Origin: Chloroflexi bacterium TSY
Lineage (GTDB): Bacteria; Chloroflexota; Anaerolineae; Caldilineales; Caldilineaceae
NCBI GenBank assembly: GCA_019217005.1
Contig: JAHBNG010000072.1
Coordinates: 8,159-72,158 of the forward strand
Direction: 5' to 3'
DNA: 64,000 nt
Below are positions 47,069-58,873 of the stretch, one piece after another. The notes beneath the pieces are model-generated. The model was given only the letters and a program-made list of their open reading frames with translations, was not told where the DNA came from and did not search any database. A program made the translations under genes and the position numbers. Within the stretch, counting starts at the first letter, position 1. Each line of letters begins with the position of its first letter.

Positions 47069-48591
47069 ATGAACGACAAGCTACAAGATTTGCGTCGACG
47101 GCTAGAGGAAGTGTCTAACTTGCGCACCACCGCGTATGTGTTGAGCTGGGATCAATCAACATATATGCCGCCTGGTGGCGCACGCGCGCGCGTCAAATGT
47201 CAACAGTTCGCCAACTGGCACATGAAAAATTTACAGATCCAGCCATTGGCAAATTGCTCGACGAACTGACTCCGTTTGAGGAAGATTCTCCCTACGATTC
47301 AGATCAAGCTAGTTTGATCCGCGTCACGCGGCGACAGTATGAACGTGCCATCAAGGTACCAACATCCTTTGCCTCAGAGTTTGCGAATCATACATCCGAC
47401 TCTTACTCTGCCTGGGCAGAAGCCAGACCAGCGAATGATTTTGCAAGGATGCAGCCATTTTTGGAGAAGACGCTAAAGATGAGTCGTCAGTATGCCGATT
47501 ATTTTCCGGGCTATGAACATCCTGCTGATCCACTCATTGACGGCAGTGATTACGGAATGAAAGCATCTAGTGTTCGTTCCCTCTTTAGTCAACTGCGTGA
47601 ACGACTGGTTCCAATTGTCCAAAAAATTAGCGAACAATCAGAAATTGACAGTCGTCCTCTACATCGAGCATTCCCCGAACCAAAGCAATGGGATTTCGGC
47701 ATGCAGATCGCGAAACAACTGAGCTATGACCTGAATCGTGGTCGCCAAGACAAAACTCTTCACCCATTTGCCGTTCCTTTTTCCATCGGCGATGTACGCA
47801 TCACGACGCGATTCGAACCCAACAATCTGGCCGAAGGACTCTTTAGCACCATGCATGAAGTTGGGCACGCTCTTTATGAACAAGGGATTTCAGAATCGCT
47901 GGAAGCGACTCCTCTCGCTAGCGGTACGTCAGCTGGGGTTCATGAAAGTCAATCTCGATTGTGGGAAAATATCGTTGGACGAAGTCGTGGCTTCTGGTAT
48001 ACCAATTACCCAAAGCTGCAATCCACCTTTCCCGAGCAACTCAATCAAGTCTCCCCGGAGGAATTCTACAGAGCCATCAACAAGGTTGAACGCTCGCTCA
48101 TTCGCACTGATGCAGACGAAGTGACCTATAATCTCCACGTGATCATTCGCTTCGATTTAGAGCTAGCTTTATTGGAAGGCAATCTATCGATTGACGATCT
48201 ACCCGAAGCCTGGCATGCTCGATATGAAGCTGATCTGGGCCTGCGTGCGCCCAACGATGTGAACGGGGTCCTCCAAGATGTTCACTGGTATTCTGGCTAT
48301 ATCGGGGGCTCATTTCAAGGATATGCTTTGGGCAATATTCTGGCCTCTCAGTTTTATGCAACGGCTTTGGCCGAACATTCGGAAATCCCATCTCAGATCA
48401 AACGGGGCGATTGTCGGACATTGCATCGTTGGTTGAAGCACAATATCTATCAGCATGGCAGCAAATTCACAGCGGATGAAATTGTCGAGCGAGTGACCGG
48501 CCGCGGATTAACTCTCGAACCTTATTTTGACTACTTGACGACCAAATTTGGGGAAATTTACGAAGTGGATCTGGTGAACGAGCAACGATGA
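47069..48591 (+). pseudogene. M32 family (carboxypeptidase Taq-like) metallocarboxypeptidase with a one-base frame break
   Basis: Start set at ATG 47069 (MNDKLQDLRRRLEEVSNL) with AGGA upstream. The first part (TTAYVLSWDQSTYMPPGGARAR) is typical of M32. At the run GCACGCGCGCGCGTC (about 47177-47192) the frame changes, and the protein continues as RQMSTVRQLAHEKFTDPAIGKLLDELTP. The zinc motif HEVGH (47854-47868) with the downstream HESQSRLWEN Glu is intact, as are the family blocks DVRITTRF, DEVTYNLHVIIRFDLE, DVHWYSGYIGGSFQGYALGN. M32 enzymes trim C-terminal residues from peptides in the cytosol. A CG-repeat slip or assembly error is the likely cause of the break; the rest appears functional. 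Confidence 0.88.
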
Positions 48592-48612
48592 CAAGATGAA
48601 GCTCATCTTGTC
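48590..48612 (+). terminator. Hairpin after the M32 gene
   Basis: A 10-bp stem GACAAGATGA / TCATCTTGTC overlaps the stop codon region. A short T run (CTTTTTG) comes 15 bases later, so terminator strength is uncertain. Confidence 0.5.
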
Positions 48613-48648
48613 CCATCGATCGACTTTTTGTTGATTCTACTAGGTTCT

Positions 48649-48727
48649 GTTGACATTTAGGGTGCGCCCTCAGAGAGTTGGTTGCGTTGAAAGATACTTT
48701 CTCTCCAGAGGGCTGTCAAATGTCAAC
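48649..48727. repeat. Palindromic repeat GTTGACATTT...AAATGTCAAC
   Basis: The arms GTTGACATTT and AAATGTCAAC, with inner GCGCCCTC / GAGGGC pairing, give a 79-bp palindromic element between the M32 gene and the convergent lipoprotein gene. No second copy is seen here. Confidence 0.55.
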
Positions 48728-48754
48728 GGCTCCTAATTATTGAGCAATGAGTTC

Positions 48755-49720
48755 CTAATATCCCTGCCACCAATCGTCTCGTGACCGTGGATCGAGGAAC
48801 ATACCCCTGCTGCGTATTGCAACCATCAGTTCCCCGCTTGCTGCATTGCCGAATGTCTCGGCATTGCGTAGGGCGGGTAACTCGGTGCGGCCAGCAGCAT
48901 TTGCCGCCTGATAGGCCGCAACCAGATTGGGATCGACGCAAATGTTTTCCAGGTGGACAGCGTACCCTTCAGCCGCCGTTCCAGCACGCGTATACGAGAG
49001 CACAATGCGGGTTGGCTCTGCATACAGAACAGCTGCGATATATCCGCCACCATAGATCTCCGGACCCCGACCGGGAGCTGCCAAGGATTCGCCTGGATTG
49101 GATGCCAATGTAAGGAGTGTGACCTCAAATTGAGCGAGCGGATCACCTGCGCAGCCATGATCGCCACATCCCCAATCCCAGTCCCGAACTTGATGAACTG
49201 CAAGGAAATCGGGCCTGCGGGCTTCGGCGAACAGACGCGCAAGCTGCGGTGTATCTGGATCGACATTGCCCAGATCCACCAAATGGAGAGGTGCTTCAAC
49301 ACGTTCATAACCACGTAAAGATAGATTCCAATCGCCATGTTGATTGTCAGGATGGTTCAGGTCAACACCATCCATTGGGATCAAATCATAAGTGCGGGTT
49401 GAGCTATTTGGACAGCCTCCAACAGCAACACTTTCCTCCGTGTCAGTTGATTCCGTTGAATCTGAACCTGTGTTCTGCTCACCATTCGTAGACTGATCAG
49501 CTGAATGATCATCTGTTGCGCTTTCTGGTGTGGGGGTATTTACCGTTACCTGAACAGCTGCATTAGGAGTAGGCGTGGCCACAACGATCACTGTGACTTC
49601 GACGACTGGTTGTGTCGGCATCGCATCAAGTGTCGCTCGGACTGCAAGGTTGACCAGATCTGGATCGGCTGTATTCGTGCCACCACAACCTGCAACTACA
49701 AGGACAAACAGCGTGAGCAT
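48755..49720 (-). CDS. Lipoprotein with Thr/Pro stalk, unknown function
   Basis: About 321 residues. Start set at ATG 49720, giving MLTLFVLVVAGCGGTNTADPD, a clear lipobox; the longer frame from 49810 adds 30 residues and runs into the IS boundary. A helix-like segment DLVNLAVRATLDAMPTQP resembles the module in the proteases at 870 and 3556. A Thr/Ser/Asp-rich stalk follows, then a globular domain (RTYDLIPMDGVDLNHPDNQHGDWNLSLRGYERV...PDFLAVHQVRDWDWGCGDHGCAGDP) with clustered His/Cys/Asp residues that might bind metal. The domain is unknown to me. An IS is inserted about 95 bases upstream of the chosen start. Confidence 0.72.
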   Translation of the reverse strand: MLTLFVLVVAGCGGTNTADPDLVNLAVRATLDAMPTQPVVEVTVIVVATPTPNAAVQVTVNTPTPESATDDHSADQSTNGEQNTGSDSTESTDTEESVAVGGCPNSSTRTYDLIPMDGVDLNHPDNQHGDWNLSLRGYERVEAPLHLVDLGNVDPDTPQLARLFAEARRPDFLAVHQVRDWDWGCGDHGCAGDPLAQFEVTLLTLASNPGESLAAPGRGPEIYGGGYIAAVLYAEPTRIVLSYTRAGTAAEGYAVHLENICVDPNLVAAYQAANAAGRTELPALRNAETFGNAASGELMVAIRSRGMFLDPRSRDDWWQGY

Positions 49721-49814
49721 TGCAGTATATCTGATCAAACAACTTTTACTCAATTTCGTCTGAGCGAGATGCGAGACACTATTCTTGTGAGGAAAAATCG
49801 TACAATTCATTTAT

Positions 49815-51310
49815 CTTTACTTTCTGGTAAAAGAAAAGAGATGAGGTGAGAAATGTGACAAAAAGCGGTTAGCGTTTCATCCTAAAGGTAGCGAAACCAA
49901 AAAGGAGGAAGGAATGCTAACCGCGCCAGAAATAACTATAGCAGTACTGATGAATGTATTGCAAGTAACGCCGGTGGGAACAAACGTAAATGTAATGCGT
50001 CTGATGTGGGCGATGATGAATGGGTCGTTTCTGAAAAGTCGAGGAGCAATCCATAGTGGATTGAATGAAAGCGGGTTTGAAGATGAGGAGATCTGGCGAA
50101 GCTGGTGGAGCTTTCGATATGGATCATGGGATATTGCAAGCCTGCTCTCATCGTGGCAAGAAGAAGTGGAGTGGAAAGGGAATGGGAGGCAAAAAGTTAG
50201 AAGGATACCGAGTGAAAAGCATAGATATCACAGGGTTCTGGCGACCGAAGCTGCAAGGGAAAGTGAACCGACTCTATAACTCAACGGCTCGTCGGGCATT
50301 GCCCGCTCATCTTTGGAGTGATGATAAGCTCGGGGAGATAGGCGGGAAACGAGTGCCACTGCTCAAGGCAATCATGAGATGCGAGGTAGGCACAAAGGAA
50401 AGTGAGTTTCGGAAAAGCTGCTGACAGAGACGAAGAAATCACTGGAGTCAGACGAAGTGGCGGTGGTCGATGCCGGGTTTACAATCAGAGAAATGCTAGA
50501 AAGCGACGTCGACCGATTTGTCCTTCGGGAAGCGATTAACTGCACAGCGCGCCGCAATGAGTTACCCGAACGTAAGGAAAAAGGCAGACCACCCGAATAT
50601 GGTGATATTGTGCGTCCGCTCTCTCGATGCTATAGGGGAAAGCGACTCGAGGCCACAACTCCAGACTCGTTTGGTCAATTTGTCTATAGTGGTCGCCTGA
50701 TTCGCTATCAAGCATGGCACAATCTCGTCCCCAGGACAACCAAGGTGGATACAGCCAACCGCACCTATTCGATTTACGTCTTTCAGGATCCTGCTTATCA
50801 CACACCTTTGGTTCTGGCGACCGTCATGGCTTTACAAGCTGAAACCATTTATCTTTTCTCTCTGGAGCGCTGGCCTGTTGAACATCCCCCCTTGGCTTCA
50901 AGCAGATGATTGGCTTACATCGTCAATTTGTTCATGCCGATGAGGCTTGCTTCCGCTTACCTGAACTGGGGCTGCTGCTGGCAATCTTCTTTCCCATTTA
51001 GCCGCTTCTCTTCCTCCCATACCGACTGGCTACTGGGATCGAGAGCCTCAAGCCACTCCCGGCAGGCTGCGCCGCGTTCTCTCGAGTGCTCTTTTTCCAA
51101 CTCCCGACCAACTCGACCCTGACTTTCGGAAAAAGGCCTCGGTTTCACACCATTTCCCTAAAGGCGTTCTCGCTCATCGCCGCCTCAATGCCGCTGCTTA
51201 AACTAGCCGAGCACTATTTTTACATTTTATCCCGTTTTTTCAGGGTGGATTCTTTTTTCCGCCCCTTTCGGTTTGCCCTTTGTCACTCAAGCCTTTACCA
51301 GAAAGTAAAG
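49815..51310 (+). mobile_element. Insertion sequence copy 2 (1496 bp) with 5-bp target duplication TTTAT
   Basis: The same ends as copy 1 (CTTTACTTTCTGGTAAA / TTTACCAGAAAGTAAAG). TTTAT is duplicated at 49810-49814 and 51311-51315. The transposase points right, opposite to copy 1 at 15876-17359. Confidence 0.92.
49914..51200 (+). pseudogene. Degenerate DDE transposase of IS copy 2
   Basis: It begins MLTAPEITIAVLMNVLQVTPVGTNVNVMRL at 49914 and runs to SFRYGSWDIASLLSSWQEEV. Another frame continues KLEGYRVKSIDITGFWRPKLQGK to ALPAHLWSDDKLGEIGGKRV, intact where copy 1 has an extra base. It then loses one A in the run at GAGTTTCGGAAAAGC (GTKESEFRK-stop). The catalytic part resumes near 50457 (VAVVDAGFTIREML) and is broken again at CTTCAAGCAG, where copy 1 has CTTCCAAGCAG. 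The two copies thus decayed independently. Confidence 0.85.
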
Positions 51311-52206
51311 TTTATTAGATATCCTATTTGCTACATCACTTACTGGACAGCCGCTATTACGAATGGACAATGCCAGGTGGACGAAACAACGACCAGCGCC
51401 ACATCATGCCCAGTGTAACACGCATGATCCCGCTAAACCCAACGCGCCTCATTCGTTTTATCCACGCTAATTTTGGTGGTATCCCACGACGTTTACCCCA
51501 CAAAACCTCAAAGAGCCAATAATTCATATGGTGAATGTTCCTCTTTAGTCACTCGACGAACAATCAAAAGAGTTATGGATGTTGGATATTGTTCCAGATA
51601 GTCAGCCAAAATTGTACCTGGATGATGCGAAATCCCCTATATATATATGTAACGAAAGATGTAAAAGATACGCAATATTACGTATTTTTTGCTTTGACGA
51701 TTTGTGATACGATTGATATGCCCAGAATAAAACTCGGCTCATTCGAGCCTGTCTGTATCATGACATGAAATAATAAGTTCATCTATTTAGCAAACATACA
51801 AAAATAAACAAAAAACTGCTGCCCTGGTTGATGGACCAGAACAGCAGTCAGAAGAACAAAGCAACCTACAGTGAAATCTTCGGTCACTGGAACGTTTGGA
51901 AGATTCCGCTGCTCGTATCTGAACGCGGTTTAGCGCGTTCAAGATTGCCCTGCCTTTGATTACGATAGCATTTCAAGAACGTCCTGTCAATGGTCATTAG
52001 CCACTTACTCCTTGGCATAGGCTGTCCGTCAAAAAGCTTAACTTCAATAGCTCCAATCTCTCACTCTCTATTTCAACAACGCACACTTGAACACGGACTA
52101 CAACTGAACACGAACTGACCCATTATTAAAAATACCGGAACAAAAACTTTACTTACAACAACGCCACAAGCTGGATTCTGTCCGAACAAAGGAGACGTAT
52201 CGCACA
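51311..52206. other. Intergenic stretch without a convincing gene
   Basis: About 900 bases between the IS and the adhesin gene. Near the IS end it holds a half copy of the GTGGCTG...AAGTGAT palindrome (51333-51356) and a short hairpin CTGCTG...CAGCAG near 51824-51855. Short open frames (for example near 51535-51768) have no recognisable motif, start signal or composition. The last 20 bases carry AGGAGA ahead of the ATG at 52207. Confidence 0.55.
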
Positions 52207-55200
52207 ATGTACAGCTTACGGTCACAGCGAATGTCGTATCGAAAGATGTTCTATACCCCGGCCATCATTCTTTCAGTGGTCACGAGTATCTTTCCCCACT
52301 TCATCCCTATGATGGAAGGACCGATCGCCAGCGCGTGCCATCTAGACATACGCATGACGGTTACCACTTTTGATACGATAACGACTGCTCTGATTCAAAG
52401 CTGGATTCCCATGTTAGAGAGAACCATGACCGACGCCAGTAGCAATTACCTCTTTGATGGTCCCAACGACAATCAGATCGAAATGACGGTTACACCGACC
52501 GTTAAGTCTGGTGATGAACGATTGCCGAATGGTGCCGTTCGCGGTCTAGTCTTCAGCGACAGAAATGGCGACGAGACACAAGATGACGGACCAGGATTGC
52601 CTGAAGAGGGCTTGAGCGGCGTGATCATTACCTTGTTGACGCCCGATGGCACCGTCGTAGAGACAACGACGACAGATGCTGACGGCAACTATGAGTTCCC
52701 GATTGTAGCGCATGGTTCTTATGTCGTACGCGAAATGGATCCAACTGGCTTTACCAGTACAACCAACAACCAGGTTGCGATCTTCGTGCCGACAGATGAT
52801 GTGGGAATTGCTAACTTTGGTGACCAGCAGTCAGGTACCGTTGGTGGCGTAGTCTTCGACGACATCAATGGCAATGGCGACACAGATTCTGGCGAAAATG
52901 GGTTCCCCAATGTGACTGCTGAATTGGTGGATCTAGATGGTAATGTGGTAGATACGGCGACCACGGATGAAAATGGAAACTATGAGTTTCCGAATGTGGA
53001 ACCAGGTCCATATACAGTTGTGATTATCGATCCATCGATCACAACGACTTCACCAGGCACAGTGTCGATTTCGATCCCACAGGGGGGCTCAACCAGCGTA
53101 AATGTAGGTGGAATACCGATTGGTCAAGTACGAGGTGTGGTGTTCAATGACAAGAATGGGGATGGTGATCAGGATCCAAACGAAGATGGACTGAATAACG
53201 TCACGATTGAGCTAGTAAATGCCAATTACAACGCGATAGACATCACCACCACATCCACTGATGGTTCTTACGCCTTCCCGTCGGTAGAGCCAGGTGCCTA
53301 CAGGGTGCGGGAGACGAATCCGGCTGGATTTAGTGATACGACCAAAAACACGGTTCCAGTCTCTGTGCCTCCAGGTGGCTCTGGATTCGTCAATTTTGGC
53401 GACCAGCAGGCTGGAACGGTTAGCGGAGTTGTCTTCAACGACCCAAATGGTGATGGTAACCAGCAGCCAAATGAGAACGGTCTCAGTGAAGTGACAATTG
53501 AACTGGTTGACCCAACCCGTACTGTCGTTGCAATGTTGACGACTGAACCCGATGGCTCCTATCTGTTCACGAACGTGACGCCGGGGCCATATACTGTGCG
53601 GGAGACGGATCCGCTTGGCTTTACAAGCACATCGTCCAATCAGATTCCGATTCTCATTGCAACCAATGGAGCATCCACTGCTAACTTTGGTGACCAGTTG
53701 ATTGGTACAGTGAGCGGTGTGGTCTTCAATGATTCCAATGGGAATGGCGTTGAAGATCGAAATGAAGGAGGTTTTGGCAGTGTGTCTATTCGACTGGTCA
53801 ATGCAAACGGCAATGAGGTGGCGACCTCCTCCACCGCTTGTGATGGCAGCTATCTTTTCTCGAGCGTATCGCCTGGGGCCTACACAGTCCATGCGACGGA
53901 TCCAACTGGGTATCATAGCACGACCAATAACACAGTACCTATCTCTGTCCTACCAAATAGTGCTGCAATTGCCAATTTTGGTGACCAACAGCGGGGCAGC
54001 ATATCGGGTGTCGTCTTCAATGATACGGATGAAGACAGCCAGCCAGATATGAATGAATCTGGAATTTCTGGTGTGGCAATCGAGCTTGTGGATGAAGACG
54101 GCAATGTCGTTAGGCTAAACCAAAAAAATAATTATACGCGAACGAGAGAATGGAGAGGGGGAATAAGGACAAACCATTTTTCTAAACCAGGTAAACGTTG
54201 GAAGCGTTGTTCCAAACGGTCCATCTCTTTCTGAGTGAGTTTGACGCCGGTCTCATAAAGAGTGGAATTCAGGTGAACGAAGGGTTGTAGTTGGTTAAAG
54301 CGAAAAGAACGGGCAAAATTGAGAACGGTCTCAAGAGAATCAGAAGAGAACCGTTCCAGTGTTTTCAAGATGGCCCCAAACCCGTTCGATGGGGTTGTAT
54401 TTACTGTGATAAGGAGGGTAGCAGGCGAGCTGAATAGAGAGACGATAGTGCTCAACAAACTGAGTGAGACGATACATAAACTGAGTCCGACGGGTATGAT
54501 TTTCGGGACCATTGTCCTGATTGATCACGAGGGTCTTGACGTGAGGAAAGTGTTCACGTACGCTTTCCCAAAAATCAATCAGGCAGTCGACAATACAGTC
54601 ACTAGTCACTTTCGACTGAGTCAAGTAAAGAAAGAGTTCCTTGGTTGAAGGGAGGTAAATGCCAAAAGGAGTGACTTTCTCGGTCTTCTTATCTTGAAAG
54701 TCATGATCGAGCGCTTTGACAACCACTCGACTTATCCCTTCTCGAGAAACGGTCAAGTAAAATCGTCGCTTTGGCATCCCAAGAGAGGCGCAGAACCGTC
54801 TCGTCTGCATCCGCTTCTTGATTGATCTGATGAATTCTATCAAAGATCGCATCGGTCTGGGATCTTTTTCACTGGTTGACTTTTTTTGACCCGGTTTGAG
54901 CCATAGCCTAACTCATTGAGCTTCAAGCGGATGGCCTCTTCGCCAGGCAATTCCTCATCTGTGTATCCTTTCTGCTCGATGAGCTGGGTACGCATTTCGG
55001 CGGCGGTTAGTCGAGTGTACAATTGGGGGTCGAAAGGTGGGATCGGTCTGGCTGAATTGATCGGCGATTTCAACCATATCGGCCAGTAAAGTGGGGATAT
55101 GGTCTTCGGCTTTTTTGCGACCACGTCGGTGGCTTTGGTCGACATAACAGAAGCCGCCTTCTAGTTCTTCCAGGGCTTTGGCTATCGTCGCCCGATTCCA

Positions 55201-56988
55201 GCCCAACTCTCGTTCTGCTTTCGTCGGACTCCCTTCGCATATCGTTTTGACCGTTTGGGCCATGAAGTGCCTTCTTTCGTATCCACTTAACATGGCCTTC
55301 GTCTCTTTCAAGACTTCAACCATTTCTGGCGAGATTGTCATTTTTGCTCCTTTTGGAGAGCTAGTTTAACACCTTCTCGCGTATATTTTATTTTTTGGAT
55401 TGGCCTTAATGCCACAATCACTGCTGGCGATGGTTCATACAACCTCATCAATGTAACGCGGGGCATCTACACTGTCCACGAAGTAGACCCGACTGGATAT
55501 ACCCACACATCGTCCAATGATGTGAAGGTCTCTGTCCCGACAAACGGTGCAGCAACGGTCGATTTTGGGGACAAGCAGACGGGTATCATCAGCGGTATCG
55601 TCTTTGTTGACATCAATGGTGACGGCGAACAGGATCCGTCAGAAGTTGGACTCGGCGGTGTTGTACTGGTGCTGCTTGACCCAGATGGCAAGGTGACCAA
55701 AACGACAACCACGGCAGGAGATGGGTCGTATATCTTCACTGATTGTGGACAAAGCCTGAACGTGCAAGCAGTTCAGGCGGGCCTAGTGGCTGAATTGAGA
55801 GCCCCCAATGCTAATTGTGTCGGTGACTACACAGTGCAGGAAGTGGAACCAGACGGCTATGTTAGCACGATGCCTGGACAAGTTGATGTGACAGTTCCGG
55901 TCGGTGGTAGCGGTCGTGCCAACTTTGGAGATAGGTTGATCGGTACGATCAGCGGCGTGAGCTTCTATGATACGGATGGAGATGGCATCCAAGATCCAAA
56001 CGAGGCGGGCATCAGTGGTGTGGCAATTGAACTTATTGACAACGAGAGTCATGTCATTGCGACCACCACTACTGCCAGTGATGGTACATATGGATTCCCG
56101 TTCGTGACCCCAGATACCTACACCGTACATGAGACAGATCCGTTTGGGTACACCAATACCACACTGAATAATGTAGCAGTGACGGTGCCTGCCAACGGTG
56201 CCGGAAGCGCCAGCTTTGGAAACCAGCAGATTGGTACCGTCACTGGTGTAGTCTTCAATGATGTAGACTCTGACGGTCTGCAAGATGGAATTGAAGATGG
56301 CTTGGGTGGTGTTACGATCGCTTTGCTGGCTAGCAATGGGATTGTCATTGCGACGACGACCACGGCAGGAGATGGTACCTACATCTTCCAGAATATTGTG
56401 TCAGGTGACTATACAATGCGCGAGATAGATCCCAACGGCTTTCTCAGTACATCACCCAACAATGTAGTCGTGACGGTGCCACCGAAAGGGGCTGGCGCAG
56501 CCAACTTTGGCGATAATCTGCCTGTCTCGATTTCAGGCGTTGCCTTCATTGACTTCGGAGGTGACGGGGTGGAACAGCGTTTGCTGACAACACTGCAACC
56601 TGGCGTGAGTGTGAAACTGTATGATGCGAGCAGCAATCAACTGGATCGGACCACAACCGATACGAAAGGTGAATACAGCTTTGACAATCTACCAGCAGGT
56701 ACCTATTACCTCGTATTTGAGTTACCAACAGATTTCAGTTCATTTAGTCCGCAAGATCAGGGTGTCAACGATAATCTCGATAGCGATGTAAATCCGGCTG
56801 GACGCACCGTCATGGTCACGATTGTAGCTGGTGGCATTGTTACCGGTCTGGATGCTGGGCTCGTAAAAGCAACCGATATTGAGTCAAGTGACGAGCCAGA
56901 ACCGTTAGATATGCGGCTCTTTTTGCCGCTGCTCTCTAACAATGTAGAAATCCGCAGTGGTTCGCTGAACCCGACGACTAAGCATTGA
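52207..56988 (+). pseudogene. Large SdrB-repeat surface adhesin, interrupted by an ISAzo13-family element
   Basis: AGGAGA precedes ATG 52207. A hydrophobic N-terminal segment leads to about ten repeats of ~110 residues of the SdrD B-like (Cna-B/transthyretin-like) type, each opening like GTVSGVVFNDPNGDGNQQP, continuing TTTTDADGNYEFP.V.PGPYTVRETDP and closing NFGDQQ. Asp-rich loops suggest calcium binding. An IS at 54113-55405 splits the sixth repeat. Removing it with one TTA gives GNVVNATITAGDGSYNLINVT in frame, and the whole becomes 1162 codons. The last repeats end with PLDMRLFLPLLSNN. Such proteins are long surface rods for adhesion or matrix. The upstream half ends prematurely as read, so the present product would be truncated. 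Confidence 0.88.
54113..55405 (-). mobile_element. ISAzo13-family insertion (1293 bp) in the adhesin gene, transposase frameshifted
   Basis: The imperfect ends are GGCTAAACCAAAAAAATAAT and, on the right, the complement of GGCCAATCCAAAAAATAAAA. TTA is duplicated at 54110-54112 and 55406-55408 (a 2-bp TA cannot be excluded). The minus-strand transposase is of the ISAzo13 (Rhodopirellula-type) family: MTISPEMVEVLKETKAMLSGYERRHF, ELGWNRATIAKALEEL, INQDNGPENHTRRTQFM and YPPYHSKYNPIERVWGHLEN. It is spread over three to four frames, so it is inactive as read. Confidence 0.9.
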
Positions 56989-58873
56989 ATTCTGGCTCAA
57001 CGGGATCTCAAGGGGTTCTCAGCTCCCTGAGTTCCGAATGAACCTGAATTCTTTGGCTTCAATTGGCAATAATCGGTGTGGGTGATTTTTGCCCTCCGCG
57101 TCGTAAGTCGACTTACCAAGGCAACGGGGGTGAATGAGACTACGAGATCAGGAATAGAAGGATATGTCCGAACAGATGGTGGTTTGTTGGGTAAACTGCT
57201 CGACCTACGGGCGACCACGGGAGACAGGATTGAGAAATTGTCGGAAGAATCAGAGGGGGTGAAATGATGCTTCGCTGTATGGTATCGATTCGCACGCTTC
57301 TATTGATGAGTTTAATTTGTGCAGCCGGAGCCTCAGTATCGATGTCTGTGAGCGCAGGCAGCTTGCTTGCTGGTTTATCTGCTCCGAGGTATCAGGGAGC
57401 TCCAGGACTCAGGGTGACCGATCCCAACAATAGTCATAATACGTTGTCCACAGGCGATCTGATTGTCAATGAAGCCAATGTGACGCCGGATCAATTTGGA
57501 GTTGTTTTGAATACATCGCCTACTGCTGGAAATGTTTTAGTGACAATATCAACCGATGGTCAATGTATGATCAATCCCATAACGTTGACCTTTACCGTGG
57601 CCAATTTTGATACACCACAGGTTGTGAACGTGGTTGCAGTTGGTGATGATGTGGATGAATCGGAGGCACATGATTGTGCAATTACTCTTTCGACCACAAA
57701 CTCTTCTGATGCTGTCTACGCTACACTAGACGACACAACGGTCGAGTCAATTGTGGCTGATGATGACGCGTCCGGTGTGGCGCTGACCGATCCTGACAAT
57801 GGCAACCGCCCACTCTTTGATGATGTTCTGATTGTGGATGAAGCCGATTTCGAAACGACTGATCTGTTTGAAGTTGCCTTAACCAGTGAACCGACTGAGG
57901 GCGATGTTACTGTCTCATTGAGTACTGATGCACAATGTGTAGTCTCTCCCAGGATATTATCTTTTACGGCTGACGATTTTAATGCGCGGCAGTCGGTGAC
58001 AGTGACTGTAGAGAACGATACGACCGCTGAGACGGAGCTTCATTCGTGTGTGATGACTCTGAGCCTGAGCGATTCTGTCGATCCGGTATATGCTGCATTA
58101 CCAGATGTGACGGTTCGTGTAAATGTGCGGGATGATGATGGCGCATCTGTCTTTCGCAATTGTGACACTGTGAGTGAGATTCCCACGCAGGAGTGCGAGG
58201 CTCTGGTAAAGCTCCACGCCCTGACCGATGGTGCCAATTGGAGCAATAACAGTGGATGGCTGGACGCCCCCGACATCTGTCGTTGGAATGGCGTGATCTG
58301 TGTTGGAGGCCGGGTCGCACAATTGGAACTGCTGAGCAATCAACTGAACGGTAGTCTGCCATGTGAGTTGGGCAATCTCTCTGAGCTTGTCCGTTTGAAT
58401 CTGTCTAATAACCAAATTTCGGGGCAGTTCCCCTGTGAGTTGGATGCCCTGAGTAAGCTGGAACATCTGGATCTTTCGGACAACCAGATCAATAGCTCGC
58501 TCCCTGAAGAGTTGGGGATGCTGACGAGTCTTATATCGCTCAATCTGGCGGGAAATCAGTTGAATGGACCAATTCCACCGCCATGGGTCGCGTTGTCTGC
58601 ACTTGGTTCGCTTGATCTTGGTTATAACAAATTGATGGCTTCGGGCGATGAGTTGAACACCTTTCTAAACAGTATGGATCCCGACTGGCTTGAGACCCAG
58701 ACCATTGCCCCCACGAATATGCAGGCCATTTCTCTTTCGACGACCGAAATTGTGCTAAGTTGGGATCCCATCGCATATACGGAAGATGATGGATATTACG
58801 AGATTCTTATGGCAACCACTGCTGCTGGACCATTCAAGGTGGTTGGTCAGACGAGCGATAAAAGTGCCACTAG

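Noticed and set aside
51535..51768. 77-codon frame between IS copy 2 and the adhesin gene
   Set aside because: No ribosome-binding site, no recognisable motif and A/T-rich non-coding composition.
57076..57267. 63-codon frame upstream of the LRR/metalloprotease gene
   Set aside because: It overlaps the ribosome-binding site and start of the strong downstream gene and shows no family features.
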